From the NCBI RefSeq assembly GCF_014076845.1, contig NZ_JACGUT010000072.1, positions 60,780 through 124,779 on the forward strand: 64,000 nucleotides of DNA, read 5' to 3'. Both the position numbers and the translations under genes were made by a program. The notes beneath the pieces were generated by a model that was not told the origin of the DNA, searched no databases, and worked only from the letters and a program-made list of their open reading frames with translations. This DNA is from Colwellia sp. MB3u-41 (GTDB lineage Bacteria; Pseudomonadota; Gammaproteobacteria; Enterobacterales; Alteromonadaceae). Positions 1 to 9,341 of the stretch are shown piece by piece. The stretch's first letter is position 1, and the number at the start of each line of letters is the position of its first letter.

Positions 1-607
1 CTTTGACATCCATCACTAAAGTATCAAGACCCGCAGCGAGTTTTTTAGATAAAATAGAGGCGGTTATCAGGGGAATAGACTCAACCGTCGCGGTGACATC
101 TCGAATACTATAAAGGCGTTTATCTGCAGGCGCTAAGTTGTCAGTTTGGGATATTATAGCGACACCCACCTCTTTTACGATGCGCTTAAATTCAGCTATG
201 GTCGGTTCAACATTAAAACCCGCAATACTTTCTAATTTATCTGAGGTACCACCGGTGTGTCCTAACCCGCGCCCTGAAATCATTGGCACGTAAGCACCAC
301 ACGCAGAAACGATTGCAGCAAGCATAAAGCTCACTTTATCTCCTACTCCACCTGTAGAGTGTTTGTCTACAATGGGGGCATCATAGCCCTCCCACGAAAG
401 TACATCACCTGAGTTCATCATCGCTTTAGTGAGTGTTACTTTTTCTTCAACCGACAATCCTTTTTGAAAAATTGCCATCGCCATTGCACCCACTTGACTG
501 TCGGAAAAACTGCCGTCAACTAAACCCTTCACGAAACTGTGAATTTGACCTTCGCTGAGGTTTTTACCATCACGCTTAATGCGAATAATTTCTTGCGGTA
601 ATACCAT
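1..607 (-). CDS. deoA: Thymidine phosphorylase, N-terminal part (runs off the left edge)
   Basis: Phosphorolysis of thymidine to thymine and deoxyribose-1-phosphate in the cytoplasm (pyrimidine nucleoside salvage). About 202 codons are present, starting at the ATG at 607 with [14 protein letters not shown]. The family signature [10 protein letters not shown] is near residue 82, followed by [17 protein letters not shown], typical of DeoA/NP-II phosphorylases. An AAGGA ribosome site precedes the ATG. It starts 11 bases after the cdd stop, so the two are probably co-transcribed and share the RutR-type operator upstream of cdd. The C-terminal half is outside the window. Confidence 0.95.
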   Translation of the reverse strand, partial: MVLPQEIIRIKRDGKNLSEGQIHSFVKGLVDGSFSDSQVGAMAMAIFQKGLSVEEKVTLTKAMMNSGDVLSWEGYDAPIVDKHSTGGVGDKVSFMLAAIVSACGAYVPMISGRGLGHTGGTSDKLESIAGFNVEPTIAEFKRIVKEVGVAIISQTDNLAPADKRLYSIRDVTATVESIPLITASILSKKLAAGLDTLVMDVK

Positions 608-618
608 GGTTAAAATCC

Positions 619-1041
619 TTATAGATCCAGTAGATCTTTTGGTGTGAAAGCATCTGGTAAAAGTTGTGCCACACTCCACACTTGCTGTTCATTTTTGTGA
701 TTAAACGCAATCACCGGAGCTGATTGTTCAAAAAACTCGGCGATAACTTGTCGACATGCGCCGCACGGTGGCGTTAATTTGTCTTGCTCGGTATAAATAA
801 CGATCATCTGAAAGCTCTGCTCGCCTTTTATCACGGCATGGCTTACACAATTACGCTCTGCACAAACCGTTAAACCATAAGACGCATTCTCAACATTACA
901 ACCTTGAACAATATTTCCCTTTGTTGTTAAAGCAGCGGCACCTACATAAAAATTGCTGTAAGGCGCATAAGCTTTACCATAAGCTTCTTTAGCGGCGGCT
1001 TTTAAATTTGCCGGTATTTCGATTGTATTTGTATTTATCAT
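619..1041 (-). CDS. cdd: Cytidine deaminase
   Basis: Hydrolytic deamination of cytidine and deoxycytidine to uridine and deoxyuridine. The 140-residue length fits the short tetrameric Cdd class. The zinc and catalytic motif CAERN is at about residues 61-65 and the second zinc motif PCGACRQ at about 92-98. The substrate segment NVENASYG lies just before the first motif. It is the first gene of a cdd-deoA unit feeding pyrimidine nucleosides to phosphorolysis. A perfect inverted repeat matching the RutR consensus lies 44 bases upstream of the start, suggesting control by pyrimidine bases. Confidence 0.96.
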   Translation of the reverse strand: MINTNTIEIPANLKAAAKEAYGKAYAPYSNFYVGAAALTTKGNIVQGCNVENASYGLTVCAERNCVSHAVIKGEQSFQMIVIYTEQDKLTPPCGACRQVIAEFFEQSAPVIAFNHKNEQQVWSVAQLLPDAFTPKDLLDL

Positions 1042-1084
1042 TATAAAGATTCAAGAGTTATTGAGTCGTATCAGAATAACATAG

Positions 1085-1100
1085 TTGACCAAGTGGTCAA
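1085..1100. promoter_or_regulatory. RutR-type operator upstream of cdd-deoA
   Basis: The sequence TTGACCAAGTGGTCAA is a perfect 7+7 palindrome with a 2-base spacer. It matches the known E. coli RutR consensus TTGACCA-N2-TGGTCAA. It sits just upstream of cdd, and a RutR-like regulator is encoded at 5053. Binding itself is inferred. Confidence 0.8.
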
Positions 1101-1142
1101 GTATGTAGTTTAGGTATGAGTAAAAGGGTTAAATTTTTCCAT

Positions 1143-1172
1143 AAAAAAAAACCCTTTAGTAAACTAAAGGGT
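1143..1172 (-). terminator. Rho-independent terminator of the TonB receptor gene
   Basis: A 10-bp perfect stem (ACCCTTTAGT/ACTAAAGGGT, 1151-1172) with a 2-base loop is followed on the minus strand by a run of T. It lies 26 bases past the stop codon of the receptor gene. Confidence 0.85.
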
Positions 1173-1198
1173 TTTTATTGAAGTCATACTCAGTTGAA

Positions 1199-4100
1199 TT
1201 AGAACTTGTAGCTAACGCCTACTTTAATTCTCCAAGAAGAACGCTCTGCATCATAATATGTTGGCGCACTATCTCTAAACCCTTCACTATATTCATAAGT
1301 ATTAGTATCTTGGTCGTAATTAATATCAACTAACTCTCTAGCATTTGTGAAGTTAGTCACATTAACTTTACCTGCACTACTATCGATTAAGTTAAGAACG
1401 TTTTTAACCGAAACGAAAAGCACACCTTTATGACCTTCCATAAAACCAGGAACTTCTTGGCTATATTTAAAGTCAAGACGAGAATTCCAAGGTCCTGTTT
1501 CAGTATTACGAGGTGCAATTCCACCAGCATATTTCGTTAAACCACTCGCATCAAGTACAGTTTTAAGTTGTTCATAACTATAACCATCAGCATATGTTAC
1601 CGCTGCATCATCTGCACCTGTTGGTATATATGGTAAAAACATATCAGCTCTTGTGTAGTTGTTTTGACCACCGAAAGCATTTGAACCGCCATCATATACC
1701 CAACTGTAAGGTCGACCTGATGAACGTTCACCTTGAAGTGAGAAAGTCGAGTTGTAACCTTCAAACAATTCAATGTTATAAGACAAGTTTAGTTTGAAAC
1801 TATGTTCAATTTCATAACGGCTTGTACCAACTTGAGGGTTGTTTCGATCAGCGGTATTATATTTCGAGAAGTTTGAGTTAGAGGTTGAACTCGTTCCGCC
1901 AGCTAATGATGTTGCGTCAGTATTTGCATATGAAACATTGAAATAAAGACCGTTATCAAACGCTTTAGCTGCACTTAAAGTAAATATCTTACGTTTGCCG
2001 CCTTCACCATTTGTAACCATAGCATCAGCTCTATCACGCGAGCCTGTGCCAACAGGGATAACACGACCATCAGGACCAACAACAGATTCTTGTGTCGTTC
2101 TGTATAATTCTTTCCAGCGAACAGCGTCTTTTTCTTCAACGTACATGAAGCTAGTTTCTAAATCCCAACCCGTACCTAAATAAGGACCTAAATCAGCGGT
2201 ATAGTTCGCTGTTAAACCTACACGCCATTCGCTTGGCAATTCAAAGTTAGGATCGATTGCATCAACATCGCCGTCACCTGGAGTCAGTGTTGCACCTGCA
2301 GGAGGTTGAGTTATATCAGCATTTGTTAAGTCAACATCATTTACGTTTGCACGTACATTGATTTGACCATCATTTGAATATACGTTAGAAATCCAAACAT
2401 TTGGAGTACCACCATAATAGCGACCGATACCACCACTTAAGGTCAAGTCGTCTTGCACTGACCAGTTAAAACCGAAGCGAGGTAAGAAAATATCTTTACC
2501 GTCTAAACTATTAGTGTTGCTAAAACCATATAAACCAACAAAAGCTTCGTTTTCACGGATAGTGCCAGACGTTGAAATACGCTCATATCGCACACCTGCA
2601 TTTACCCATAACTCATCGTTAATTTGCCATTTATCTTCAACAAAAAGGTGGAAGTTTGATAATGAAAACTCTGCTGCTGCATCATTCGCATTACCTGTGT
2701 AAGCATTTGAATAAGAAACACGTTCAGCATTTTGATTTTTGAAGTCTTCTACTGAATCAAATAACCACTCACCTCGAGAAAAAGGTACAAACTGGTTAAA
2801 TACGTTGGTTTTTTCAATACCAACACCAAATGACAATACATGTTCTTCAAGTAAATATTCACCGTCAAAATCAATAGCTAAAGTGTCATTTGTCAATTGG
2901 TTGGCATGACGATATGCGTCAGTACCAAGCCATATTGAATTTGAATCACGGTCAGAGCATCTCTCATCACTTTCACCGATAGTGATACACGCTTGACCAA
3001 TTTTTTTATCGTTTAAAACATCAGAGAATGAACCCTGTTTGTTTTCAACATCTTTAAATGAAACACTTAACTGTGTTGATAGTTCATCAGTCCAGTATGA
3101 ATAAAGTTGTAAAGCATATGATTCAACACTTGCATCAACGTTATACCAGTTACTCAATAAACCAAATTGATTTCTTGAACTTGTATGTTGATCACGCACT
3201 GAGTTATCTTGTGTGTTTTGATAAGTAAATGCTGCACGATGGTCATCATTGATATTCCAATCAAGCTTAACAATTAATTTTTCGCTATCGTTAGATAGGC
3301 CATCAGCAATACCGCCAGCGTTAACGCCATAGACTTCTGAAGCAATATTTTGTACTTCTGTAATCGTATCAGAAGTTAACCAATCTTTAGGATTTGCAGT
3401 ACCAGGACCAAAATTATTTACAAATGGACTTTTAGACTCTTCATAACTTACAAAAAAGAACAACTCGTCTTCAATAATCTTGCCGCCTAAAGCCATACCA
3501 TAATTTTTACGTGTAAAGTCTAAATTGATATCTTCGCCATCTTCATTTTTAGGCGTGCCGGCTAAAGAATCACTTGAGTAGTCGTAAAACAACTCTCCAA
3601 ATAGTTCATTAGTACCTGATTTTGTAACCGCATTTATTGACGCACCGGTAAAGCCCGAAGCTTTGGCGTTAAAAGGGGTAATATCAATGGCTACCTGTGC
3701 AATAGACAATAAAGAAATAGGAGAACCGTTCGTTGGGTAACCGTTTGCACTTAAACCAAAATCATCATTTTGTTTAACGCCATCAATTGACAAGCTGTTA
3801 AAACGTGGATTTACACCACCTACTGACATTTCATTACTATCGCTATCAGAAATGTTCACCAAAGGATTTTGACGAATAATATCTTTTAAATCACGGTCAA
3901 ATGCAGGGGCACGATTAATATCATCTGCACCATATACACTACCCATGCCATTTTTAGCGCCATGAATTAACGCATGACGACTACTACCAGAAACAGATAT
4001 ACGCTCCATTTCTTCTGAGCCTAGTTCAATGCTGACTTGTGAAGTTTGACCTAATTGAAGAAATATATTTTCTAAGGTTTTATCTTGATAAATATTAGAG

Positions 4101-4357
4101 TCAACAATGACTTTATAAGGACCACCTACTCTTAAACCGCTAGCAGAAAATACACCACTTTCGTTTAGCTTAACTGTTTTTTTAGAGCCTGTAGGTATAT
4201 GTATAACAGTAACCGTAGCGCCTGTAACAGGTGAACCGCTATTACTTAAGATTTGTCCTCGTATTGAGGATGATGTATCAGCAGCCATAGCTGAAGTAGA
4301 AAGTCCAAGCGCTAATACAACGGCGCCTGTTATGAGTGAGAGACGAGGAGTGTTCAT
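1199..4357 (-). CDS. Oar-like TonB-dependent outer-membrane receptor
   Basis: Large outer-membrane receptor (1052 residues) predicted to import a substrate with TonB energy. A signal peptide (MNTPRLSLITGAVVLALG..., cleavage near AMA) is followed by a carboxypeptidase-regulatory-like Ig-type domain at about 30-110. A plug region then shows the segments VGGVNPRFNSLSIDGV and GFTGASINAVTKSGTNE. The rest is beta-barrel sequence ending in an aromatic residue (VGVSYKF), the usual outer-membrane insertion signal. This matches the Oar family common in Alteromonadales and Xanthomonads. The ribosome site GGAAT precedes the ATG. It is divergent from rutR and neighbours nuclease, phosphatase and nucleoside-salvage genes. 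Oligonucleotide or nucleoside uptake is a contextual guess; the substrate is not shown by the sequence. Confidence 0.88.
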   Translation of the reverse strand: MNTPRLSLITGAVVLALGLSTSAMAADTSSSIRGQILSNSGSPVTGATVTVIHIPTGSKKTVKLNESGVFSASGLRVGGPYKVIVDSNIYQDKTLENIFLQLGQTSQVSIELGSEEMERISVSGSSRHALIHGAKNGMGSVYGADDINRAPAFDRDLKDIIRQNPLVNISDSDSNEMSVGGVNPRFNSLSIDGVKQNDDFGLSANGYPTNGSPISLLSIAQVAIDITPFNAKASGFTGASINAVTKSGTNELFGELFYDYSSDSLAGTPKNEDGEDINLDFTRKNYGMALGGKIIEDELFFFVSYEESKSPFVNNFGPGTANPKDWLTSDTITEVQNIASEVYGVNAGGIADGLSNDSEKLIVKLDWNINDDHRAAFTYQNTQDNSVRDQHTSSRNQFGLLSNWYNVDASVESYALQLYSYWTDELSTQLSVSFKDVENKQGSFSDVLNDKKIGQACITIGESDERCSDRDSNSIWLGTDAYRHANQLTNDTLAIDFDGEYLLEEHVLSFGVGIEKTNVFNQFVPFSRGEWLFDSVEDFKNQNAERVSYSNAYTGNANDAAAEFSLSNFHLFVEDKWQINDELWVNAGVRYERISTSGTIRENEAFVGLYGFSNTNSLDGKDIFLPRFGFNWSVQDDLTLSGGIGRYYGGTPNVWISNVYSNDGQINVRANVNDVDLTNADITQPPAGATLTPGDGDVDAIDPNFELPSEWRVGLTANYTADLGPYLGTGWDLETSFMYVEEKDAVRWKELYRTTQESVVGPDGRVIPVGTGSRDRADAMVTNGEGGKRKIFTLSAAKAFDNGLYFNVSYANTDATSLAGGTSSTSNSNFSKYNTADRNNPQVGTSRYEIEHSFKLNLSYNIELFEGYNSTFSLQGERSSGRPYSWVYDGGSNAFGGQNNYTRADMFLPYIPTGADDAAVTYADGYSYEQLKTVLDASGLTKYAGGIAPRNTETGPWNSRLDFKYSQEVPGFMEGHKGVLFVSVKNVLNLIDSSAGKVNVTNFTNARELVDINYDQDTNTYEYSEGFRDSAPTYYDAERSSWRIKVGVSYKF

Positions 4358-4367
4358 CTGTTATTCC

Positions 4368-4412
4368 TTGATTACGTTTTTAATTATTGATTACGTTTTA
4401 AGTGTTGATTAC
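4368..4412. repeat. Three direct TTGATTAC repeats in the leader of the TonB receptor gene
   Basis: TTGATTAC occurs at 4368, 4387 and 4405, 18-19 bases apart, just upstream of the receptor ribosome site. The first two copies share the longer core TTGATTACGTTTT. The role is unknown. The rest of the 4358-5052 intergenic stretch is AT-rich and, apart from the operator at 4954, holds nothing else I can name. Confidence 0.6.
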
Positions 4413-4953
4413 TTATTAATATTTTTAGCAACTAAAAACTTAACCAGTTGCTCTGTTTTTAATTTCGAATGAAATTAGACCAGATTTTTATTACACTTTC
4501 ATTACATATTTTCAGACTTTTTTAAAATCAAATGTTATATGACAACTTTTTATAAATAAAGCGAAATCCAAAAACAATTAATAACGTTAATAAACAATAG
4601 GATAAAAAACAATCAAGGCGTTATCAATATAATTGATAATGAAAATGGACTTTATATAAGATATTGGTATCGATATCTTATTTTAATTCCCTTTAGTTAT
4701 ATGTGTGTGCAGCCAGTTCATTACATAAGTATACAAATAAAGCATAAACAATCATGTTTACAACAGATTGAGCTGATTTTATTTAGGTAAGCGCGTAAAA
4801 TGTAAATAATAATAAACGTCAGGAACATCGATTAAAGCGTTAAAGTGCCCTTTCAAATAAATGTGTAAACATTTATAGTAGAATTTCATAAAAATGTAAT
4901 TTTGTCTCTTGAATCTACGACAAGATCGAGATAAGTCTAACGAGCCATAAAAG

Positions 4954-4969
4954 TTAACTATATGGTCAA
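4954..4969. promoter_or_regulatory. Candidate RutR-like operator upstream of rutR
   Basis: TTAACTATATGGTCAA matches the RutR palindrome (reverse complement TTGACCA-TA-TAGTTAA) at 14 of 16 positions when the spacer is ignored. It lies 83 bases before the rutR start and could mediate autoregulation, or control of the divergent TonB receptor. Confidence 0.55.
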
Positions 4970-5052
4970 GACCTAGTAAATAAATAAAATTATAATAATA
5001 ATAATTAACTCAAAAATGTTTTATTTATGCATTCTTAATATAGAGCAACTTT

Positions 5053-5685
5053 ATGAAAAACAACAAAGAAATTAAAAAAACAGGGAATATTCGGATACAA
5101 AGCCAACATAAAATAATGATAGCGGCGAGTACTGAGTTTGTTTTGCAAGGCTTTAAAGGAGCTACGGTGCAATCAATTGCCGACCGAGCGGGCCTACCCA
5201 AAGCTAATATACTTTATTATTTTAAAAATAAAGAAAACATTTACCACGCCGTATTAGAACATACCTTACAAATGTGGGATGAAGGTATCGGAGATATAAC
5301 GCCCGAAGATGGTCCTAAAGCGGCGATTGAAAAGTTTATTGATGCAAAAGTAAGAATGTCTTTCAAACACCCCGAGTCATCAAAAATTTATGCCATGGAG
5401 ATCATCCAAGGTGCCCAACATTTAAAAGACTTTGCGCGTACTTATCAACGTAAGTGGGTAAGAGAAAAAGCGCAGCTGTTTCAGCAGTGGATAGACAATG
5501 GCGAAATGCGAGATGTTGACCCAATACATTTGATCTTTCTTATTTGGTCTTCAACCCAGCACTATGCTGATTTTGAAACACAGATCTTAACTATTATGAA
5601 TAGAGCAGATTACGAAGATGAAGATGTTGAGCATGTCATTGCCTTTTTAACAGACATGATTTTACGCGGATGTGGTTTAAACTAA
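5053..5685 (+). CDS. rutR: RutR-like TetR-family transcriptional regulator
   Basis: DNA-binding repressor/activator of the TetR family, 210 residues. The N-terminal helix-turn-helix spans about residues 20-65 (AASTEFVLQGFKGATVQSIA, then LPKANILYYFKNKENIY). The C-terminal ligand domain carries DPIHLIFLIWSSTQHYADF at about 157-175, closely resembling the DPQHLIFMIWASTQHYADF block of E. coli RutR, which senses uracil and thymine. The gene is followed after 5 bases by the nuclease-like gene and then alkaline phosphatase. Matching operators lie upstream of this gene, of cdd, and of the oxygenase at 37632. The RutR assignment is strong by sequence; the ligand is inferred. Confidence 0.85.
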   Translation: MKNNKEIKKTGNIRIQSQHKIMIAASTEFVLQGFKGATVQSIADRAGLPKANILYYFKNKENIYHAVLEHTLQMWDEGIGDITPEDGPKAAIEKFIDAKVRMSFKHPESSKIYAMEIIQGAQHLKDFARTYQRKWVREKAQLFQQWIDNGEMRDVDPIHLIFLIWSSTQHYADFETQILTIMNRADYEDEDVEHVIAFLTDMILRGCGLN

Positions 5686-5690
5686 GACTT

Positions 5691-6890
5691 ATGAAAAATT
5701 CAATTTTATCTATCACTATAACACTAGCGTTGACTTATATGAGTACAGCACAAGCACAACAACTTAAAATAGCAACATTCAACGTAAGTATGGAGGCTTT
5801 AAATTATCAGTCTCCCCAAAACCGTGAAACGGCTACTGTTTCAAGTAATGCTTTGCAAGTCGCTTTAGAAAGCAACCATCAGCAAATTAAAAATATTGCA
5901 GAAATTATTCAGCGCGTAAACCCTGACATTATTCTGCTCAATGAATTTGATAATCAACATAATAATGAAGATAATCAACACCAGGCATTGAAAATATTTA
6001 GTAAGCACTATTTAAATAAAAGCCAAAATGGCCAAAAGGCCATCGATTTCCCTTATTACTATCAAGGTCAGGTAAATACCGGTGTTAACTCCGGTTACGA
6101 TCTAGATGGCAATGGAACACCCGGTGTTTTACCCGGTGACGGTTTTGGTTATGGCCATTTTTCAGGGCACTTTGGCATGGTATTAATGTCAAAATACCCT
6201 ATTGATGTAAAGAATATACGCACTTTTCAATATTTTAAATGGCGAGATATGCCAAATGCCTTGCAACCTATTGACCCTACAACGTCAAAGCCTTGGTTTA
6301 GCCCTCAAGCTTGGCAAGATTTAAGACTTTCTTCTAAATCTCATTGGGATGTTCCGGTAGAGGTTAATGGACAAATTATACATATATTAGCAAGCCACCC
6401 TACACCACCCGTTTTTGACGGGCCAGAAGATAGGAACGGTAAACGTAACCATGATGAAATTCGTTTTTGGGCCGATTACATTTCAGCTGACAAGTCAGCT
6501 TATATCTATGATGACAAAGGTGACAAAGGTGGTTTAAAACCATTAGCACCTTTCGTTATTCTTGGTGACTTAAATGCATCGAGTGTTGATGGGAATGCAA
6601 TGAATGCTGGCATTTCAAGTTTATTAGCTCATGTTGACATACAAGATGCCATGCCTAGCAGCGAAGGCGCAGAAAAACATACCCAAGATAATACTAACGC
6701 TAAACATCATACGGCCTTTTGGCGGATGAGAGCAGATTACGTTTTACCCTCAAAAATGGGACTTACCATTAAAGACGCGGGTGTATATTGGCCAACAAAA
6801 GATGAAGATACCTATCGATTAATAAAAGATAGAGCAGCATCGTCAGATCACCGTATGGTATGGCTTGACCTCTTATTAAATAATAAATAG
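5691..6890 (+). CDS. Secreted endonuclease/exonuclease/phosphatase-fold protein
   Basis: Exported hydrolase of the EEP (DNase I-like) superfamily, 399 residues. I start at 5691 (MKNSILSITITLALTYMSTAQAQ), which gives a clean signal peptide, rather than at the in-frame upstream 5670. Motifs are KIATFNV (about 26-32), NPDIILLNEFDN with the metal-binding Glu (about 80-92), HPTPPVFDGPEDRNGKRNHDE, LGDLNA with the metal-binding Asp/Asn (about 291-296), and the terminal SSDHRMVW with catalytic Asp-His. The gene begins 5 bases after rutR and precedes alkaline phosphatase. Its natural substrate, nucleic acid or another phosphodiester, is not settled by sequence. Confidence 0.88.
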   Translation: MKNSILSITITLALTYMSTAQAQQLKIATFNVSMEALNYQSPQNRETATVSSNALQVALESNHQQIKNIAEIIQRVNPDIILLNEFDNQHNNEDNQHQALKIFSKHYLNKSQNGQKAIDFPYYYQGQVNTGVNSGYDLDGNGTPGVLPGDGFGYGHFSGHFGMVLMSKYPIDVKNIRTFQYFKWRDMPNALQPIDPTTSKPWFSPQAWQDLRLSSKSHWDVPVEVNGQIIHILASHPTPPVFDGPEDRNGKRNHDEIRFWADYISADKSAYIYDDKGDKGGLKPLAPFVILGDLNASSVDGNAMNAGISSLLAHVDIQDAMPSSEGAEKHTQDNTNAKHHTAFWRMRADYVLPSKMGLTIKDAGVYWPTKDEDTYRLIKDRAASSDHRMVWLDLLLNNK

Positions 6891-6965
6891 TTAACAGTAA
6901 ACCGTTAGTATTTAGATGAACCATAAATACCTCATAACTTTAACACTTACTACAAGAAGTAAAAA

Positions 6966-8369
6966 ATGAAAAAACTCCTTACTGCTGTCAGCGTTGTCAT
7001 TGCCTTAACAGCCTGTGAAAAAACTGAAAATAACGCAAGTGTTGCTATATCACCAGTAAAAACTGTTGAAAATATGCATGCACCCAAAAATATTATTATG
7101 GTAATAGCTGATGGTATGGGACCGGCCTACACAACCTCTTACCGATATTTTAACGATGACCCTGCAACAACGATTATCGAAGAAACAGTATTTGACCGTT
7201 TATTGGTCGGCTCTGCAAGTACATACCCAGCTAGAGTCTCTGGACTTGTTACTGACTCAGCCGCGGGAGCGACAGCCCTTGCTGCGGGTGTTAAGTCTTA
7301 CAATGGCGCAATAGCATTAGATGTTAATAAGATAAGTGTAGAAACTGTTTTAGAGTTTGCCAAAAAGCAAGGCAAAAAAACGGGTGTGGTGGTTACTTCA
7401 CAAATAAACCATGCAACTCCTGCAGCTTATTTGACACACAACGAAAGTAGAAATAACTACAATGCCATTGCCGACAGTTATGTAGATAACGGTATTAAGG
7501 CTGATGTTTATTTTGGTGGTGGCTGGCAGTACTTTATTCGTGAAGATAGAAATTTGGTTGACGAATTTAAAACCGCTGGTTTTCAATATATCGATAACTA
7601 CAACGCCTTAAATACGCTTAAAGCGCAAACGCCTGTTATCGGTCTTTTTGCAAATAAGGGGTTACCCTCAGCAATTGACGACACAGACCAGCATCGATTA
7701 TCAACCATGACAAAAAAAGCGATTCAACAATTAGAGAACAGCAACGGTTATTTTATGCTAATTGAAGCCAGTCAAATCGATTGGGCTGGTCATTCCAATG
7801 ATATTGTTACTGCAATGGCAGAAATGTCAGATTTAGCGATAACAATGGAATACTTAGAGCAGTACGTCAAACAAAACCCAGACACGTTAGTAATACTAAC
7901 TGCTGATCACAGCACAGGTGGTTTAACGATAGGTGCGCGTGGTAAATATGAGTGGAATCCTGAGATTTTACGTACAATGAAAAAATCGCCAATGATCGTT
8001 GCGGATAATTTAGTTGAAAATAAAATAACACAACAATTATTAACTGAATTACTTAGCTTTGATGTAACGACAAATGAAGTTGAGCAAATTGTAGCAGCCA
8101 AAGTTACCGCCATTGAAGAATTAGCGGCATACAAACAGCTTGGTGAAGAAACAAAAACCAACATTAAAAAACCTGAGATGAATAAAGCGATTGAGAGTGT
8201 TATTAAAAAAATTATTGATATTAGAACAAATACGGGTTGGACATCAGGGGGACACACAGCAATTGATGTTCCTGTTCATACCTTAGGTAAACGCAGTGAG
8301 ATACTTAAAGGTAAAATTGATAATACCGATATAGCCAAACAAATATTTTTACTGCTGGGTAAAAAATAA
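6966..8369 (+). CDS. Alkaline phosphatase lipoprotein
   Basis: Hydrolyses phosphomonoesters outside the cytoplasm and so could release nucleosides and phosphate. It has 467 residues. The N-terminus MKKLLTAVSVVIALTAC ends in a lipobox, so it should be lipid-anchored. The PhoA-family core shows IMVIADGMG (metal Asp, about 43-51), VTDSAAGATALA with the nucleophile Ser (about 95-106), HATPAAY, LIEASQIDWAGHSND (metal Glu/Asp/His) and TADHSTGG (metal Asp-His). A late GGHTAIDVPV block carries the last zinc His. It lies 75 bases after the EEP gene in the same direction and is followed by a strong terminator, so rutR-EEP-phosphatase is probably one operon. Confidence 0.93.
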   Translation: MKKLLTAVSVVIALTACEKTENNASVAISPVKTVENMHAPKNIIMVIADGMGPAYTTSYRYFNDDPATTIIEETVFDRLLVGSASTYPARVSGLVTDSAAGATALAAGVKSYNGAIALDVNKISVETVLEFAKKQGKKTGVVVTSQINHATPAAYLTHNESRNNYNAIADSYVDNGIKADVYFGGGWQYFIREDRNLVDEFKTAGFQYIDNYNALNTLKAQTPVIGLFANKGLPSAIDDTDQHRLSTMTKKAIQQLENSNGYFMLIEASQIDWAGHSNDIVTAMAEMSDLAITMEYLEQYVKQNPDTLVILTADHSTGGLTIGARGKYEWNPEILRTMKKSPMIVADNLVENKITQQLLTELLSFDVTTNEVEQIVAAKVTAIEELAAYKQLGEETKTNIKKPEMNKAIESVIKKIIDIRTNTGWTSGGHTAIDVPVHTLGKRSEILKGKIDNTDIAKQIFLLLGKK

Positions 8370-8402
8370 AGCTAGTTCTAGCATGATGTATTTTATAAAC
8401 AT

Positions 8403-8434
8403 AAAAACCGCTAATATTCATTAGCGGTTTTTTT
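8403..8434 (+). terminator. Rho-independent terminator after alkaline phosphatase
   Basis: A 9-bp perfect stem ACCGCTAAT/ATTAGCGGT (8407-8428) with loop ATTC is followed by seven T. It closes the rutR-EEP-phosphatase unit. Confidence 0.88.
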
Positions 8435-8745
8435 GTTGTTACGTCCAAGCACAATATGATTAGCAAACAATAGATTCATTAATCTAGCCTCACTCATCGA
8501 TGAGACATAAACCCAACAGTTGTCTTATCGCTTTATATTCTTAAATCCTACTCATGAAAAATAACAACGACCAACGTTTATTTCTCTCATAAAATAACAA
8601 CACTTTAATATGGTAACCCCAAAAACGCTATAAAACTTGATTAAAAACAAAGACAAAGAACACAAAAAATTACTTACAGCCCTTTTATCATTGCTATATA
8701 TAAAGACTCAGGCCTTAAGTAAACATTCACTCCTTAATAATAACG

Positions 8746-8858
8746 GAGTTGCCGGGGTTGTTAAGGTCGCCCTACACAGAGTTACCAGAGTTACAGCAAC
8801 CACACGACAAGGGTTGCTGGGGTTATTATTTACTTGGTTTAAAGGGTTGCCGGGGTTA
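8746..8858. repeat. Four 15-bp repeats with about 33-bp period upstream of hicB
   Basis: Copies of GRGTTRCYRGRGTTR start at 8746, 8779, 8811 and 8844 (spacings 33, 32 and 33). Each copy is itself a GRGTT direct duplication. They end about 34 bases before the hicB start. A spacing of about three helical turns would suit cooperative binding on one DNA face, possibly by HicB. Upstream of them, 8435-8745 holds no gene I can support. Confidence 0.65.
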
Positions 8859-8891
8859 TACTTTGACAAGCTGTTAATAAAGGATATAACA

Positions 8892-9290
8892 ATGAAATAC
8901 CCTATCGCATTAAAGAAAATACTTGGCGTAGATAACTATAAGGTTAACGTCCCTGACTTACCGGGCTGTGAATGTAATGGCGAAAGCATTGATGCTTCGC
9001 TTAACAAAATAAAGGACAGTATCGCTGAGCACCTTGCTATTTTGGCTGAATATAGTGAGGCTATTCCACACGCGACAACGATTGAAAACCACCTAGCTAG
9101 CTACCCAAATGTTATCTGGGGTATCATTGATATCGATATAGTGCCCTACTTAGGCAAGAGTCATAAAATTAATGTCACCTTACCAGAGCTGCTGATAAAA
9201 CAAATTGATGATCGGGTCAGTAAGTCTTCGGCATACAAAACACGCTCAGGCTTTATTGCGAGTGCTTGTATGAGTCAATTGAATCAATAA
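8892..9290 (+). CDS. hicB: HicB-family antitoxin-like protein (orphan)
   Basis: About 132 residues. I start at the ATG at 8892 (MKYPIALKKILG) rather than the far-upstream TTG, because only this part is family-like and it follows an AAGGATATAAC leader. The N-terminal degenerate RNase-H-like HicB fold shows YKVNVPDLPGCECNGESIDASLNKIKDSI. The C-terminal stretch VTLPELLIKQIDDRVSK...TRSGFIASA is a ribbon-helix-helix DNA-binding domain, as in the longer HicB class. No hicA toxin gene is visible on either side, so it is an orphan; it may be a regulator or a relic of a toxin-antitoxin pair. Confidence 0.8.
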   Translation: MKYPIALKKILGVDNYKVNVPDLPGCECNGESIDASLNKIKDSIAEHLAILAEYSEAIPHATTIENHLASYPNVIWGIIDIDIVPYLGKSHKINVTLPELLIKQIDDRVSKSSAYKTRSGFIASACMSQLNQ

Positions 9291-9341
9291 CAATGTTAAT
9301 AGCATTGGCCAATCAGTAAAAACTAAAATTGAGAAATAGAA

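Noticed and set aside
8637..8891. N-terminal extension of HicB from a TTG
   Set aside because: The extension is just the translated 33-bp repeats and lacks family similarity; the ATG at 8892 fits HicB length.
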